Positions 36,651-50,561 of a stretch of 64,000 bases of DNA are shown here, piece by piece. The first letter of the stretch is position 1. Each line of letters begins with the position of its first letter. The notes beneath the pieces were generated by a model that did not search any database, was not told the origin of the DNA, and saw only the letters and a list, made by a program, of their open reading frames with translations. The position numbers and the translations under genes are program-made. Location: the NCBI RefSeq assembly GCF_000699445.3, contig NC_067200.1:12981256-13045255 (forward strand), read 5' to 3'. The stretch is from Schistosoma haematobium. Lineage: Eukaryota; Platyhelminthes; Trematoda; Strigeidida; Schistosomatidae.

Positions 36651-39110
36651 GTCATTTGTGTTCATTGGAGTAAGGAGATGTTTTTTCTTGTTTGTTTATT
36701 GATTGTTTAGGTGAGTGGACGAGTTGGTGCATCGTGTTGTGGAGTACATATTGGTGTAATGATGTCAATGAACCATCTTTCGACTGATGACTTTGTCATC
36801 TGTTGACAGTGTACAACTGAGGAGTGTGTATCTCATTGTTGTTAATGTTGAGTGTTGATTGTGTGTGTATATGTTTTGTTGAATATATATATATATATAT
36901 ATGTATGGTTAAACGATCGAACTACCTGTGTTTGTTATTAATTGTTTAGGCATGAAGCAATGAATGAAACACTGGAGGAAGGAAGGAAGTACTGAGGGTG
37001 GAAGTATTGTACAGTTGGAGAGTGAAGGAGGACAATGAATAATGATAAGTAAGGGATATGTGTGATTTGTTGTTGTGTGTAATTGTATGTCTGACTGACT
37101 GATAGCGAGTGAGTGGTGCAATATGATGAACACTATCAGATCCAACTTTGAGTATGGACAATGATGAGTGTGTGTATACGAGCTTTTTAACTCTGACGTG
37201 AGTGTTGTGTGTGTTAGTGATGGTGTGATAATAACGTGAAATGATTGTAATTTATTTCATAGTGTTATATTTTTATTGTGCTGTGATTTCAGGAGGCGAC
37301 GTACACGGACCGGAGATCGTGGGAATCGAAGTGTCAATATGTTAGTGTCGTGTTGGTTGAATTGTGTTGGTGGTTGTCGTTGCCGTCCATCGGTTGAGTA
37401 GTAGTCACATTGTGCTAGTAAAGAGGTAAGTGGGTGGTGTTGTTTTATTGAATCGTAACGTATAGTATATAGTGTATTGATCGTGTTGTTTGTAGAATAA
37501 GTGTAAATTATTAATGATGATAATCATAGGGCAGACTCTGATGTGGACGATGTCCGTGTGATTTCAAGTTCTATATGTCTGAAATAAATATTGTTGTACA
37601 CATATTGAGTGTATGTTTGTGTGGTTTTGATACGAGTAGATAATGTGTGTAAATGGTGTTATTTGTTTTGTATTGATTGATATAGGTGTTGGTGTTGAGG
37701 TTGAGGTTCGTTGTGTCATGACGAGTGGATTTGTGAAGGATGAATGAACTGACGGGCAGACGGTTTGGTGTTAACAATTGCTGATGTGAAGATGACAGTT
37801 GACAAGAGGTGAGTTTTGATTTTCTAATGATATTGAGAGTGTCGGGGGAGAAGTGATGGGATTTGATGTTTGTGTGTAATTGATAATGGATCGATAAATA
37901 TGTGATGATATCTACATGCACCACTATGAACTGTTTGTTTTTGAACAAATAGTGTTGTATTAGATTTTGATTTGAAGAATGCAGAGTGGTCGATGGAGCG
38001 ATGTTACTTTACTGTTTAATGATATTAGCGATTTGTAATGTTAATATTTGTGAATTGAATGTTTGTTTGTTTGTTTAATGTTTTTCAGATGGTGTTAATG
38101 AGTCTTTTGGAGTTGATGGGGTGGCAGGAAGATGAAATGAAATGATATGAGATATTTGATTAGTGGGTAAGTTGAGTGGAGTAATTGTTTTGATTGTGTG
38201 ACGAAGTGGTATGTGTGTTTTTGACGATGTAGTCAATGAATTGATTGTATATATACTGTTTATTTATGAATGGATGAATATGTGTGCGAGTGAGTGAGTG
38301 AGTGAGTGAGTGAGTGAGCGATTGATTGTCGACTAGTTGGTTAGTTGATGGTGATGATATGGTGTGATGTTGATTGTTTGTGGTGAAGTAAATGTGTTGC
38401 TGTATAAAACTCACTAGTATATCTAGTGTATCCTGTCTACAGCTACAGTGGTATGTGCATATTAACCACAGTGTGTGAATATGCATAGAAAGAAGTGTTG
38501 TTCATGTATTTTTTTAAAGAGTGTAGTATGTATATAGTTAGTAAGTGTAGTAGTAGTAGTGTTTGTTGTTGTTTATTGGGTGTAGTGATTGTCAATGAAT
38601 GTGTTAGTGGTAGTGGTAGTGTTTAATGGTGATGTTGTATTTAGTGATGAGGTAGTTAGGTGCTTTTAATGTGTTGTGTGGTGTAGGATGTGCTCAGACT
38701 GAAGTGTGATCGATTACCTACCGGTGATTAATTGATTGATTGATGGTGATTGTGGTGGTGGTGTTATTTGCATGTGTTTGTGTGTATGTTGATATTGTTG
38801 GTAAGAAGATAGATGATGAATGGAAAGGCGACGGGCGAACTGAGAAATATGCAGTTGTGCTGATTCGCCGAGTTCTGATTTTGTGCAAACGAGTGTTGGT
38901 ACTGTGATTGATTGTGTTTGACAAATTGTAATTGTTTTTGGATAATAGATATTTGCACTGTGTTTTATTGTATTTTCGTTTTATCAGGTGCGTGAGCGAG
39001 CAAGTAAGCGTGTGGGAGATAGAGCGGATGTGTTGGTGATTGCCGGATGGTTATGAGATAGGGAGTTGGGTAATCAACCGGGTGAGTGTGTGATTATATG
39101 CGTGAATGTG
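35395..39110 (+). repeat. Array unit 10
   Basis: Complete unit with right-hand variants and the 9-base deletion before x10. The TA tract at the first site is expanded. Confidence 0.95.
36603..36650 (+). repeat. Expanded (TA)n, unit 10
   Basis: TA run of about 48 bases with one TATTATA interruption, at the same site as the unit 9 expansion. Confidence 0.9.
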
Positions 39111-40560
39111 CATGTATGTGTTTCTATGTTTTGCTATATGATGTGTTACCTACATTGTGTAATCAGTTTGAAATGAACTGAAATGGTGCTGAATAATGAA
39201 TAATAATGATAATGTCAATATTGGAGTTTGTTTTATAATTAATAATAATAATAATAATAATATTGTTGTTGTTATTATTGTTCAGGTATACACTGGTGGG
39301 TGACCACCTCCGTTGGGTTGTGACCAGTGAGGGAATAATTGTTTACAATGTGAGATGTTGAGATAGGTGAGTGTTGTGTGCTTGTTTTATTCGAGTGTTT
39401 TGGTTACATTGTAAATAGTAAATACTGGTGTAATAAGTAATAAGTAGTATCGGATGATATAATGATGAATGTTTATCTTTCGGGTCACCAGTTATGGTGT
39501 GAGTTGACATCTGACTTACTGGTGTGTGAAAGAGAAAATGTGTTTGGTGTATTGTATGTTAAAATGTGTTTTGTTGTTGTATTTTTGTAGATGTACGATA
39601 GTCGTCCAGTGAATGAGCTGATGATAACGTGGATGATGACGTGGACTTGACCGAGGAGAATGGAGACGGTGGGGACTTCTGTGAGTGATGATTGGGCGTT
39701 ATTTTCGGGTGAGTAGTGGATGAGTGAGTGATGTGCGTTGTAATTTTATTGTTTACTGATGATGACTACTAGATGACGAGTGTGAGATGTTGATCAGTGA
39801 CCGCTCACAACGAGGCATTTGTCTGAGAGTGTGATAGTTGTGTAATTCGCGTTTGTACTGATTGATGGATATATACTAACTAGTGATTTGTGTTTTGGTG
39901 TTTACATTTTCAGGAACTGAACATTTTGTGGAACGGGGAGATAGATGGTGACGACTGAGAGATCAGGTGAGTGGATGATGGTGGTGTTTGTGATGCAATT
40001 GATTTATTACGAGTTGCATATGAATGTGTGTATATGTCTGTAGTAATGGTGAAATGTTATGTGGGATGTGGGAGATGTTGTTGATGAAAGGAACACGTGT
40101 ACCCAGAAATACGAGGAAGTGATGAGTGTGTTATGTTGAATGGTTCGAAGATGAGATGGTATTTTGAGCCTGTTATTTTGTAGAGGAAATGTTTTACTGT
40201 GGATAAATTTGAAATGATGCAAATACATATCCACCGATTCTTTGATTATCTGAATCGATTGTGATGTGTGCAACACCATCTGATATAGTGCTTTGTTAAT
40301 TTATATTTATATACACATATATATATATATATATGTCATTTGTGTTCATTGGAGTAAGGAGATGTTTTTTCTTGTTTGTTTATTGATTGTTTAGGTGAGT
40401 GGACGAGTTGGTGCATCGTGTTGTGGAGTACATATTGGTGTAATGATGTCAATGAACCATCTTTCGACTGATGACTTTGTCATCTGTTGACAGTGTACAA
40501 CTGAGGAGTGTGCATCTCATTGTTGTTAATGTTGAGTGTTGATTGTGTGTGTATATGTTT

Positions 40561-40562
<2 letters not shown>

Positions 40563-40626
<64 letters not shown>
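40563..40626 (+). repeat. Expanded (TA)n at the second site, unit 11
   Basis: TA run of about 64 bases with one phase break (TATAATATA). The second site is about 20-30 bases in units 1-10. Confidence 0.9.
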
Positions 40627-42262
40627 GGTTAAACGATCGAACTACCTGTGTTTGTTATTAATTGTTTAGGCATGAAGCAATGAATGAAACACTGGAGGAA
40701 GGAAGGAAGTACTGAGGGTGGAAGTATTGTACAGTTGGAGAGTGAAGGAGGACAATGAATAATGATAAGTAAGGGATATGTGTGATTTGTTGTTGTGTGT
40801 AATTGTATGTCTGACTGACTGATAGCGAGTGAGTGGTGCAATATGATGAACACTATCAGATCCAACTTTGAGTATGGACAATGATGAGTGTGTGTATACG
40901 AGCTTTTTAACTCTGACGTGAGTGTTGTGTGTGTTAGTGATGGTGTGATAATAACGTGAAATGATTGTAATTTATTTCATAGTGTTATATTTTTATTGTG
41001 CTGTGATTTCAGGAGGCGACGTACACGGACCGGAGATCGTGGGAATCGAAGTGTCAATATGTTAGTGTCGTGTTGGTTGAATTGTGTTGGTGGTTGTCGT
41101 TGCCGTCCATCGGTTGAGTAGTAGTCACATTGTGCTAGTAAAGAGGTAAGTGGGTGGTGTTGTTTTATTGAATCGTAACGTATAGTATATAGTGTATTGA
41201 TCGTGTTGTTTGTAGAATAAGTGTAAATTATTAATGATGATAATCATAGGGCAGACTCTGATGTGGACGATGTCCGTGTGATTTCAAGTTCTATATGTCT
41301 GAAATAAATATTGTTGTACACATATTGAGTGTATGTTTGTGTGGTTTTGATACGAGTAGATAATGTGTGTAAATGGTGTTATTTGTTTTGTATTGATTGA
41401 TATAGGTGTTGGTGTTGAGGTTGAGGTTCGTTGTGTCATGACGAGTGGATTTGTGAAGGATGAATGAACTGACGGGCAGACGGTTTGGTGTTAACAATTG
41501 CTGATGTGAAGATGACAGTTGACAAGAGGTGAGTTTTGATTTTCTAATGATATTGAGAGTGTCGGGGGAGAAGTGATGGGATTTGATGTTTGTGTGTAAT
41601 TGATAATGGATCGATAAATATGTGATGATATCTACATGCACCACTATGAACTGTTTGTTTTTGAACAAATAGTGTTGTATTAGATTTTGATTTGAAGAAT
41701 GCAGAGTGGTCGATGGAGCGATGTTACTTTACTGTTTAATGATATTAGCGATTTGTAATGTTAATATTTGTGAATTGAATGTTTGTTTGTTTGTTTAATG
41801 TTTTTCAGATGGTGTTAATGAGTCTTTTGGAGTTGATGGGGTGGCAGGAAGATGAAATGAAATGATATGAGATATTTGATTAGTGGGTAAGTTGAGTGGA
41901 GTAATTGTTTTGATTGTGTGACGAAGTGGTATGTGTGTTTTTGACGATGTAGTCAATGAATTGATTGTATATATACTGTTTATTTATGAATGGATGAATA
42001 TGTGTGCGAGTGAGTGAGTGAGTGAGTGAGTGAGCGATTGATTGTCGACTAGTTGGTTAGTTGATGGTGATGATATGGTGTGATGTTGATTGTTTGTGGT
42101 GAAGTAAATGTGTTGCTGTATAAAACTCACTAGTATATCTAGTGTATCCTGTCTACAGCTACAGTGGTATGTGCATATTAACCACAGTGTGTGAATATGC
42201 ATAGAAAGAAGTGTTGTTCATGTATTTTTTTAAAGAGTGTAGTATGTATATAGTTAGTAAGT

Positions 42263-42367
<105 letters not shown>

Positions 42368-44369
42368 TTTGTTGTTGTTTATTGGGTGTAGTGATTGTCA
42401 ATGAATGTGTTAGTGGTAGTGGTAGTGTTTAATGGTGATGTTGTATTTAGTGATGAGGTAGTTAGGTGCTTTTAATGTGTTGTGTGGTGTAGGATGTGCT
42501 CAGACTGAAGTGTGATCGATTACCTACCGGTGATTAATTGATTGATTGATGGTGATTGTGGTGGTGGTGTTATTTGCATGTGTTTGTGTGTATGTTGATA
42601 TTGTTGGTAAGAAGATAGATGATGAATGGAAAGGCGACGGGCGAACTGAGAAATATGCAGTTGTGCTGATTCGCCGAGTTCTGATTTTGTGCAAACGAGT
42701 GTTGGTACTGTGATTGATTGTGTTTGACAAATTGTAATTGTTTTTGGATAATAGATATTTGCACTGTGTTTTATTGTATTTTCGTTTTATCAGGTGCGTG
42801 AGCGAGCAAGTAAGCGTGTGGGAGATAGAGCGGATGTGTTGGTGATTGCCGGATGGTTATGAGATAGGGAGTTGGGTAATCAACCGGGTGAGTGTGTGAT
42901 TATATGCGTGAATGTGCATGTATGTGTTTCTATGTTTTGCTATATGATGTGTTACCTACATTGTGTAATCAGTTTGAAATGAACTGAAATGGTGCTGAAT
43001 AATGAATAATAATGATAATGTCAATATTGGAGTTTGTTTTATAATTAATAATAATAATAATAATAATATTGTTGTTGTTATTATTGTTCAGGTATACACT
43101 GGTGGGTGACCACCTCCGTTGGGTTGTGACCAGTGAGGGAATAATTGTTTACAATGTGAGATGTTGAGATAGGTGAGTGTTGTGTGCTTGTTTTATTCGA
43201 GTGTTTTGGTTACATTGTAAATAGTAAATACTGGTGTAATAAGTAATAAGTAGTATCGGATGATATAATGATGAATGTTTATCTTTCGGGTCACCAGTTA
43301 TGGTGTGAGTTGACATCTGACTTACTGGTGTGTGAAAGAGAAAATGTGTTTGGTGTATTGTATGTTAAAATGTGTTTTGTTGTTGTATTTTTGTAGATGT
43401 ACGATAGTCGTCCAGTGAATGAGCTGATGATAACGTGGATGATGACGTGGACTTGACCGAGGAGAATGGAGACGGTGGGGACTTCTGTGAGTGATGATTG
43501 GGCGTTATTTTCGGGTGAGTAGTGGATGAGTGAGTGATGTGCGTTGTAATTTTATTGTTTACTGATGATGACTACTAGATGACGAGTGTGAGATGTTGAT
43601 CAGTGACCGCTCACAACGAGGCATTTGTCTGAGAGTGTGATAGTTGTGTAATTCGCGTTTGTACTGATTGATGGATATATACTAACTAGTGATTTGTGTT
43701 TTGGTGTTTACATTTTCAGGAACTGAACATTTTGTGGAACGGGGAGATAGATGGTGACGACTGAGAGATCAGGTGAGTGGATGATGGTGGTGTTTGTGAT
43801 GCAATTGATTTATTACGAGTTGCATATGAATGTGTGTATATGTCTGTAGTAATGGTGAAATGTTATGTGGGATGTGGGAGATGTTGTTGGTGAAAGGAAC
43901 ACGTGTACCCAGAAATACGAGGAAGTGATGAGTGTGTTATGTTGAATGGTTCGAAGATGAGATGGTATTTTGAGCCTGTTATTTTGTAGAGGAAATGTTT
44001 TACTGTGGATAAATTTGAAATGATGCAAATACATATCCACCGATTCTTTGATTATCTGAATCGATTGTGATGTGTGCAACACCATCTGATATAGTGCTTT
44101 GTTAATTTATATTTATATACACATATATATATATATATATGTCATTTGTGTTCATTGGAGTAAGGAGATGTTTTTTCTTGTTTGTTTATTGATTGTTTAG
44201 GTGAGTGGACGAGTTGGTGCATCGTGTTGTGGAGTACATATTGGTGTAATGATGTCAATGAACCATCTTTCGACTGATGACTTTGTCATCTGTTGACAGT
44301 GTACAACTGAGGAGTGTGCATCTCATTGTTGTTAATGTTGAGTGTTGATTGTGTGTGTATATGTTTTGT

Positions 44370-44372
<3 letters not shown>

Positions 44373-44424
<52 letters not shown>
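44373..44424 (+). repeat. Expanded (TA)n at the second site, unit 12
   Basis: TA run of about 52 bases at the site expanded in unit 11. Confidence 0.9.
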
Positions 44425-44426
<2 letters not shown>

Positions 44427-46061
44427 TTAAACGATCGAACTACCTGTGTTTGTTATTAATTGTTTAGGCATGAAGCAATGAATGAAACACTGGAGGAAGG
44501 AAGGAAGTACTGAGGGTGGAAGTATTGTACAGTTGGAGAGTGAAGGAGGACAATGAATAATGATAAGTAAGGGATATGTGTGATTTGTTGTTGTGTGTAA
44601 TTGTATGTCTGACTGACTGATAGCGAGTGAGTGGTGCAATATGATGAACACTATCAGATCCAACTTTGAGTATGGACAATGATGAGTGTGTGTATACGAG
44701 CTTTTTAACTCTGACGTGAGTGTTGTGTGTGTTAGTGATGGTGTGATAATAACGTGAAATGATTGTAATTTATTTCATAGTGTTATATTTTTATTGTGCT
44801 GTGATTTCAGGAGGCGACGTACACGGACCGGAGATCGTGGGAATCGAAGTGTCAATATGTTAGTGTCGTGTTGGTTGAATTGTGTTGGTGGTTGTCGTTG
44901 CCGTCCATCGGTTGAGTAGTAGTCACATTGTGCTAGTAAAGAGGTAAGTGGGTGGTGTTGTTTTATTGAATCGTAACGTATAGTATATAGTGTATTGATC
45001 GTGTTGTTTGTAGAATAAGTGTAAATTATTAATGATGATAATCATAGGGCAGACTCTGATGTGGACGATGTCCGTGTGATTTCAAGTTCTATATGTCTGA
45101 AATAAATATTGTTGTACACATATTGAGTGTATGTTTGTGTGGTTTTGATACGAGTAGATAATGTGTGTAAATGGTGTTATTTGTTTTGTATTGATTGATA
45201 TAGGTGTTGGTGTTGAGGTTGAGGTTCGTTGTGTCATGACGAGTGGATTTGTGAAGGATGAATGAACTGACGGGCAGACGGTTTGGTGTTAACAATTGCT
45301 GATGTGAAGATGACAGTTGACAAGAGGTGAGTTTTGATTTTCTAATGATATTGAGAGTGTCGGGAGGAGAAGTGATGGGATTTGATGTTTGTGTGTAATT
45401 GATAATGGATCGATAAATATGTGATGATATCTACATGCACCACTATGAACTGTTTGTTTTTGAACAAATAGTGTTGTATTAGATTTTGATTTGAAGAATG
45501 CAGAGTGGTCGATGGAGCGATGTTACTTTACTGTTTAATGATATTAGCGATTTGTAATGTTAATATTTGTGAATTGAATGTTTGTTTGTTTGTTTAATGT
45601 TTTTCAGATGGTGTTAATGAGTCTTTTGGAGTTGATGGGGTGGCAGGAAGATGAAATGAAATGATATGAGATATTTGATTAGTGGGTAAGTTGAGTGGAG
45701 TAATTGTTTTGATTGTGTGACGAAGTGGTATGTGTGTTTTTGACGATGTAGTCAATGAATTGATTGTATATATACTGTTTATTTATGAATGGATGAATAT
45801 GTGTGCGAGTGAGTGAGTGAGTGAGTGAGTGAGCGATTGATTGTCGACTAGTTGGTTAGTTGATGGTGATGATATGGTGTGATGTTGATTGTTTGTGGTG
45901 AAGTAAATGTGTTGCTGTATAAAACTCACTAGTATATCTAGTGTATCCTGTCTACAGCTACAGTGGTATGTGCATATTAACCACAGTGTGTGAATATGCA
46001 TAGAAAGAAGTGTTGTTCATGTATTTTTTTAAAGAGTGTAGTATGTATATAGTTAGTAAGT

Positions 46062-46169
<108 letters not shown>

Positions 46170-46718
46170 TTTGTTGTTGTTTATTGGGTGTAGTGATTGT
46201 CAATGAATGTGTTAGTGGTAGTGGTAGTGTTTAATGGTGATGTTGTATTTAGTGATGAGGTAGTTAGGTGCTTTTAATGTGTTGTGTGGTGTAGGATGTG
46301 CTCAGACTGAAGTGTGATCGATTACCTACCGGTGATTAATTGATTGATTGATGGTGATTGTGGTGGTGGTGTTATTTGCATGTGTTTGTGTGTATGTTGA
46401 TATTGTTGGTAAGAAGATAGATGATGAATGGAAAGGCGACGGGCGAACTGAGAAATATGCAGTTGTGCTGATTCGCCGAGTTCTGATTTTGTGCAAACGA
46501 GTGTTGGTACTGTGATTGATTGTGTTTGACAAATTGTAATTGTTTTTGGATAATAGATATTTGCACTGTGTTTTATTGTATTTTCGTTTTATCAGGTGCG
46601 TGAGCGAGCAAGTAAGCGTGTGGGAGATAGAGCGGATGTGTTGGTGATTGCCGGATGGTTATGAGATAGGGAGTTGGGTAATCAACCGGGTGAGTGTGTG
46701 ATTATATGCGTGAATGTG

Positions 46719-48169
46719 CATGTATGTGTTTCTATGTTTTGCTATATGATGTGTTACCTACATTGTGTAATCAGTTTGAAATGAACTGAAATGGTGCTGA
46801 ATAATGAAGAATAATGATAATGTCAATATTGGAGTTTGTTTTATAATTAATAATAATAATAATAATAATATTGTTGTTGTTATTATTGTTCAGGTATACA
46901 CTGGTGGGTGACCACCTCCGTTGGGTTGTGACCAGTGAGGGAATAATTGTTTACAATGTGAGATGTTGAGATAGGTGAGTGTTGTGTGCTTGTTTTATTC
47001 GAGTGTTTTGGTTACATTGTAAATAGTAAATACTGGTGTAATAAGTAATAAGTAGTATCGGATGATATAATGATGAATGTTTATCTTTCGGGTCACCAGT
47101 TATGGTGTGAGTTGACATCTGACTTACTGGTGTGTGAAAGAGAAAATGTGTTTGGTGTATTGTATGTTAAAATGTGTTTTGTTGTTGTATTTTTGTAGAT
47201 GTACGATAGTCGTCCAGTGAATGAGCTGATGATAACGTGGATGATGACGTGGACTTGACCGAGGAGAATGGAGACGGTGGGGACTTCTGTGAGTGATGAT
47301 TGGGCGTTATTTTCGGGTGAGTAGTGGATGAGTGAGTGATGTGCGTTGTAATTTTATTGTTTACTGATGATGACTACTAGATGACGAGTGTGAGATGTTG
47401 ATCAGTGACCGCTCACAACGAGGCATTTGTCTGAGAGTGTGATAGTTGTGTAATTCGCGTTTGTACTGATTGATGGATATATACTAACTAGTGATTTGTG
47501 TTTTGGTGTTTACATTTTCAGGAACTGAACATTTTGTGGAACGGGGAGATAGATGGTGACGACTGAGAGATCAGGTGAGTGGATGATGGTGGTGTTTGTG
47601 ATGCAATTGATTTATTACGAGTTGCATATGAATGTGTGTATATGTCTGTAGTAATGGTGAAATGTTATGTGGGATGTGGGAGATGTTGTTGGTGAAAGGA
47701 ACACGTGTACCCAGAAATACGAGGAAGTGATGAGTGTGTTATGTTGAATGGTTCGAAGATGAGATGGTATTTTGAGCCTGTTATTTTGTAGAGGAAATGT
47801 TTTACTGTGGATAAATTTGAAATGATGCAAATACATATCCACCGATTCTTTGATTATCTGAATCGATTGTGATGTGTGCAACACCATCTGATATAGTGCT
47901 TTGTTAATTTATATTTATATACACATATATATATATATATATGTCATTTGTGTTCATTGGAGTAAGGAGATGTTTTTCTTGTTTGTTTATTGATTGTTTA
48001 GGTGAGTGGACGAGTTGGTGCATCGTGTTGTGGAGTACATATTGGTGTAATGATGTCAATGAACCATCTTTCGACTGATGACTTTGTCATCTGTTGACAG
48101 TGTACAACTGAGGAGTGTGCATCTCATTGTTGTTAATGTTGAGTGTTGATTGTGTGTGTATATGTTTTG

Positions 48170-48235
<66 letters not shown>

Positions 48236-49064
48236 TTAAACGATCGAACTACCTGTGTTTGTTATTAATTGTTTAGGCATGAAGCAATGAATGAAACACT
48301 GGAGGAAGGAAGGAAGTACTGAGGGTGGAAGTATTGTACAGTTGGAGAGTGAAGGAGGACAATGAATAATGATAAGTAAGGGATATGTGTGATTTGTTGT
48401 TGTGTGTAATTGTATGTCTGACTGACTGATAGCGAGTGAGTGGTGCAATATGATGAACACTATCAGATCCAACTTTGAGTATGGACAATGATGAGTGTGT
48501 GTATACGAGCTTTTTAACTCTGACGTGAGTGTTGTGTGTGTTAGTGATGGTGTGATAATAACGTGAAATGATTGTAATTTATTTCATAGTGTTATATTTT
48601 TATTGTGCTGTGATTTCAGGAGGCGACGTACACGGACCGGAGATCGTGGGAATCGAAGTGTCAATATGTTAGTGTCGTGTTGGTTGAATTGTGTTGGTGG
48701 TTGTCGTTGCCGTCCATCGGTTGAGTAGTAGTCACATTGTGCTAGTAAAGAGGTAAGTGGGTGGTGTTGTTTTATTGAATCGTAACGTATAGTATATAGT
48801 GTATTGATCGTGTTGTTTGTAGAATAAGTGTAAATTATTAATGATGATAATCATAGGGCAGACTCTGATGTGGACGATGTCCGTGTGATTTCAAGTTCTA
48901 TATGTCTGAAATAAATATTGTTGTACACATATTGAGTGTATGTTTGTGTGGTTTTGATACGAGTAGATAATGTGTGTAAATGGTGTTATTTGTTTTGTAT
49001 TGATTGATATAGGTGTTGGTGTTGAGGTTGAGGTTCGTTGTGTCGTGACGAGTGAATTTGTGAA
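46719..49064 (+). repeat. Array unit 13, truncated
   Basis: Carries x1 to the first part of x9, then stops at GAATTTGTGAA, where Ty3/Gypsy pol sequence begins. Same mixed variant set as unit 12 (TTGGTGAAAGG with AAATGTTTT). One T is missing in the T-run before the recursive splice site. Confidence 0.9.
48171..48234 (+). repeat. Expanded (TA)n at the second site, unit 13
   Basis: TA run of about 64 bases, with no remaining GTATG at its right end. Confidence 0.9.
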
Positions 49065-49207
49065 TTATGTAAAGGATGCCCGGTGTTCGCCCGAGACTGT
49101 GGAGCAAATCATGGTCTTTGGATGGAAGGACATGTGGTTGGAAGAGTAGGTCAAGTTATGTACTGGGTAAAGGTAGGAAGAGACACGTGGAATAGACACC
49201 GGAATCA
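49065..49207 (+). pseudogene. Integrase C-terminal remnant, left part (Ty3/Gypsy pol)
   Basis: The reading frame near the right end contains VMYWVKVGRDTWNRHRNQL, the conserved beta-strand tail of Ty3/Gypsy integrases (family form: tail of a small SH3-like domain ending in RH-x-N/D-QL). An upstream segment (KDARCSPETVEQIMVF) lies in another frame, so at least one frameshift separates them. The coding continues past the inserted element at 50983. Product would have joined retrotransposon cDNA to host DNA; this copy is dead. Confidence 0.6.
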
Positions 49208-49212
49208 ACTAT
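49208..49212. repeat. Target-site duplication ACTAT (left)
   Basis: ACTAT immediately left of the LTR start TGTTATG. It matches ACTAT at 50978-50982, a 5-bp duplication typical of Ty3/Gypsy integration. Confidence 0.85.
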
Positions 49213-49602
49213 TGTTATGCTTCGTTATTGCTTGAATGCGATTACTGATGCGTCTTACTCGAACGAACGAAGGGTCAATGATTCAGCGACTCGATAGCCT
49301 ATTCTGGTCCGTTGTCCCCAACTCTGCTAACTCGATCAAGAAGTCTGGGTAAGGTGTAGAAAGTGTATTCTACAGACAACAGCAGATAACAAGTCAGGCA
49401 GACAGATCAGATCAAGCATACAAGTCAAGCGTATTTATACAAATATTTACAATCGATATTGTCATGGAAGATTTTTGAACATTAATCAACAATTGACTGC
49501 TATTTGAACATTTAATCGATAGTTCATCAATTGACCTATCTGCACATTTAATCGATAAGTAAATTACAAAATTTGAGTTTTGGGGATCTATCGTCCCCAA
49601 CA
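49213..49602 (-). repeat. 3' LTR of the non-autonomous element
   Basis: 390 bp, TG...CA. The U3/R part matches the 5' LTR closely but lacks one tandem copy of about 34 bases (ATCGATAGTTCATCAATTG region). The terminal 79 bases (U5 end) differ strongly from the other LTR. Confidence 0.85.
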
Positions 49603-49616
49603 CTCCTCCCCTTTTT
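49603..49616 (-). promoter_or_regulatory. Polypurine tract
   Basis: AAAAGGGGAGGAG on the minus strand, directly next to the 3' LTR. In this class of element it primes plus-strand DNA synthesis. Confidence 0.75.
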
Positions 49617-49643
49617 AGAAGATCCGGAGTTGATATCCGGATT

Positions 49644-50429
49644 TTAAGTTTTCCAGGTCCATCCTCCCCCACGAAACAGTGTTGGATCTTCATATGCCCA
49701 CGTTATAATTAACTTGAATTTATTTAAGACATATTTATCGCACTGAACAGAGAATTGACTGAAAGTGACTAAGTCTTGAGGCTGAACAACACTTGATATG
49801 AGGTGTTCGAAGTTTAATTCTTCTGAAATATTGTAACCAAATTTATTTGGAATCTTATTTGTAGATAATCGATCATCAAGGTGATTAGCATCTATCAAAA
49901 TTGTATTAAGTTTTTGATCATCATTTGATGCATCTGACATATTTTCTGGTAAAAGAGAATCTTGATAATAAGATTTGTCAAAAACATCTGTCGCAGACTG
50001 ATGAGAACCATTTGAAACAGTTGTATTCAGTGTACTGCTCGATTTGTTTTCTGTTTCATGGGTGGTTATTGCGACAATTCTATGAGCATTTACCAGGGAG
50101 TGTGTTTGTGAGCTGGATAAGTCACCGTCTGCACATGCTGTTTTGGGGATAATGGAGTTTGAGTCCATTACCGGGCATGTTTCTGGAATGGAGAGGACTG
50201 GACCACTGGGCGAATCTTGAGTGACTGTTGTACCGTTTGAAATACGGTTTATCGGGGATTCATTGGGGCTGTAAACATTTTCCAGCTCTGTGTGCAGTTG
50301 AGAGATCAATCCATCCACTTCCGTTGCATCTCCAAAGCATGAGTGATTTAACAGCTGCGTGCGTAATTTGACTAAAAACCGCAACTGTCTTTCAAATAGC
50401 AGCTGTACTCGATCGGAAGGGAGAGTCAT
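49644..50429 (-). CDS. Gag-position protein of the non-autonomous LTR element, 261 aa
   Basis: An uninterrupted 261-codon frame with an ATG about 130 bases inside the 5' LTR, the position of gag. The N-terminal 50 residues (MTLPSDRVQLLFERQLRFLV onward) are predicted helical and charged. Residues about 55-200 are rich in Ser, Thr, Asn and Asp and low in complexity. The last 60 residues are more ordered and contain several aromatic positions. There is no CCHC zinc knuckle and no protease motif, so it is shorter than a usual Gypsy gag. The open frame suggests a fairly recent insertion or selection for the protein. The identity is inferred from position only. It may contribute to particles or be a neutral leftover. 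Confidence 0.55.
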   Translation of the reverse strand: MTLPSDRVQLLFERQLRFLVKLRTQLLNHSCFGDATEVDGLISQLHTELENVYSPNESPINRISNGTTVTQDSPSGPVLSIPETCPVMDSNSIIPKTACADGDLSSSQTHSLVNAHRIVAITTHETENKSSSTLNTTVSNGSHQSATDVFDKSYYQDSLLPENMSDASNDDQKLNTILIDANHLDDRLSTNKIPNKFGYNISEELNFEHLISSVVQPQDLVTFSQFSVQCDKYVLNKFKLIITWAYEDPTLFRGGGWTWKT

Positions 50430-50546
50430 TTTTTTTTATTCAGCACCGGTAATGAAAATTACTGTTTGATTAATGACCAATGTTGCTGAAGGACACTGAT
50501 GACAAATCTGGATGCTGAAGGCTGACTTTGGATTGTTCTTTTTTTT

Positions 50547-50559
50547 TACCCCGTCGCCA
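50547..50559 (-). promoter_or_regulatory. Primer-binding-type site
   Basis: Minus strand TGGCGACGGGGTA starts two bases inside the 5' LTR. TGG at this place is the usual complement of a tRNA CCA end. The tRNA was not identified. Confidence 0.6.
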
Positions 50560-50561
50560 AT

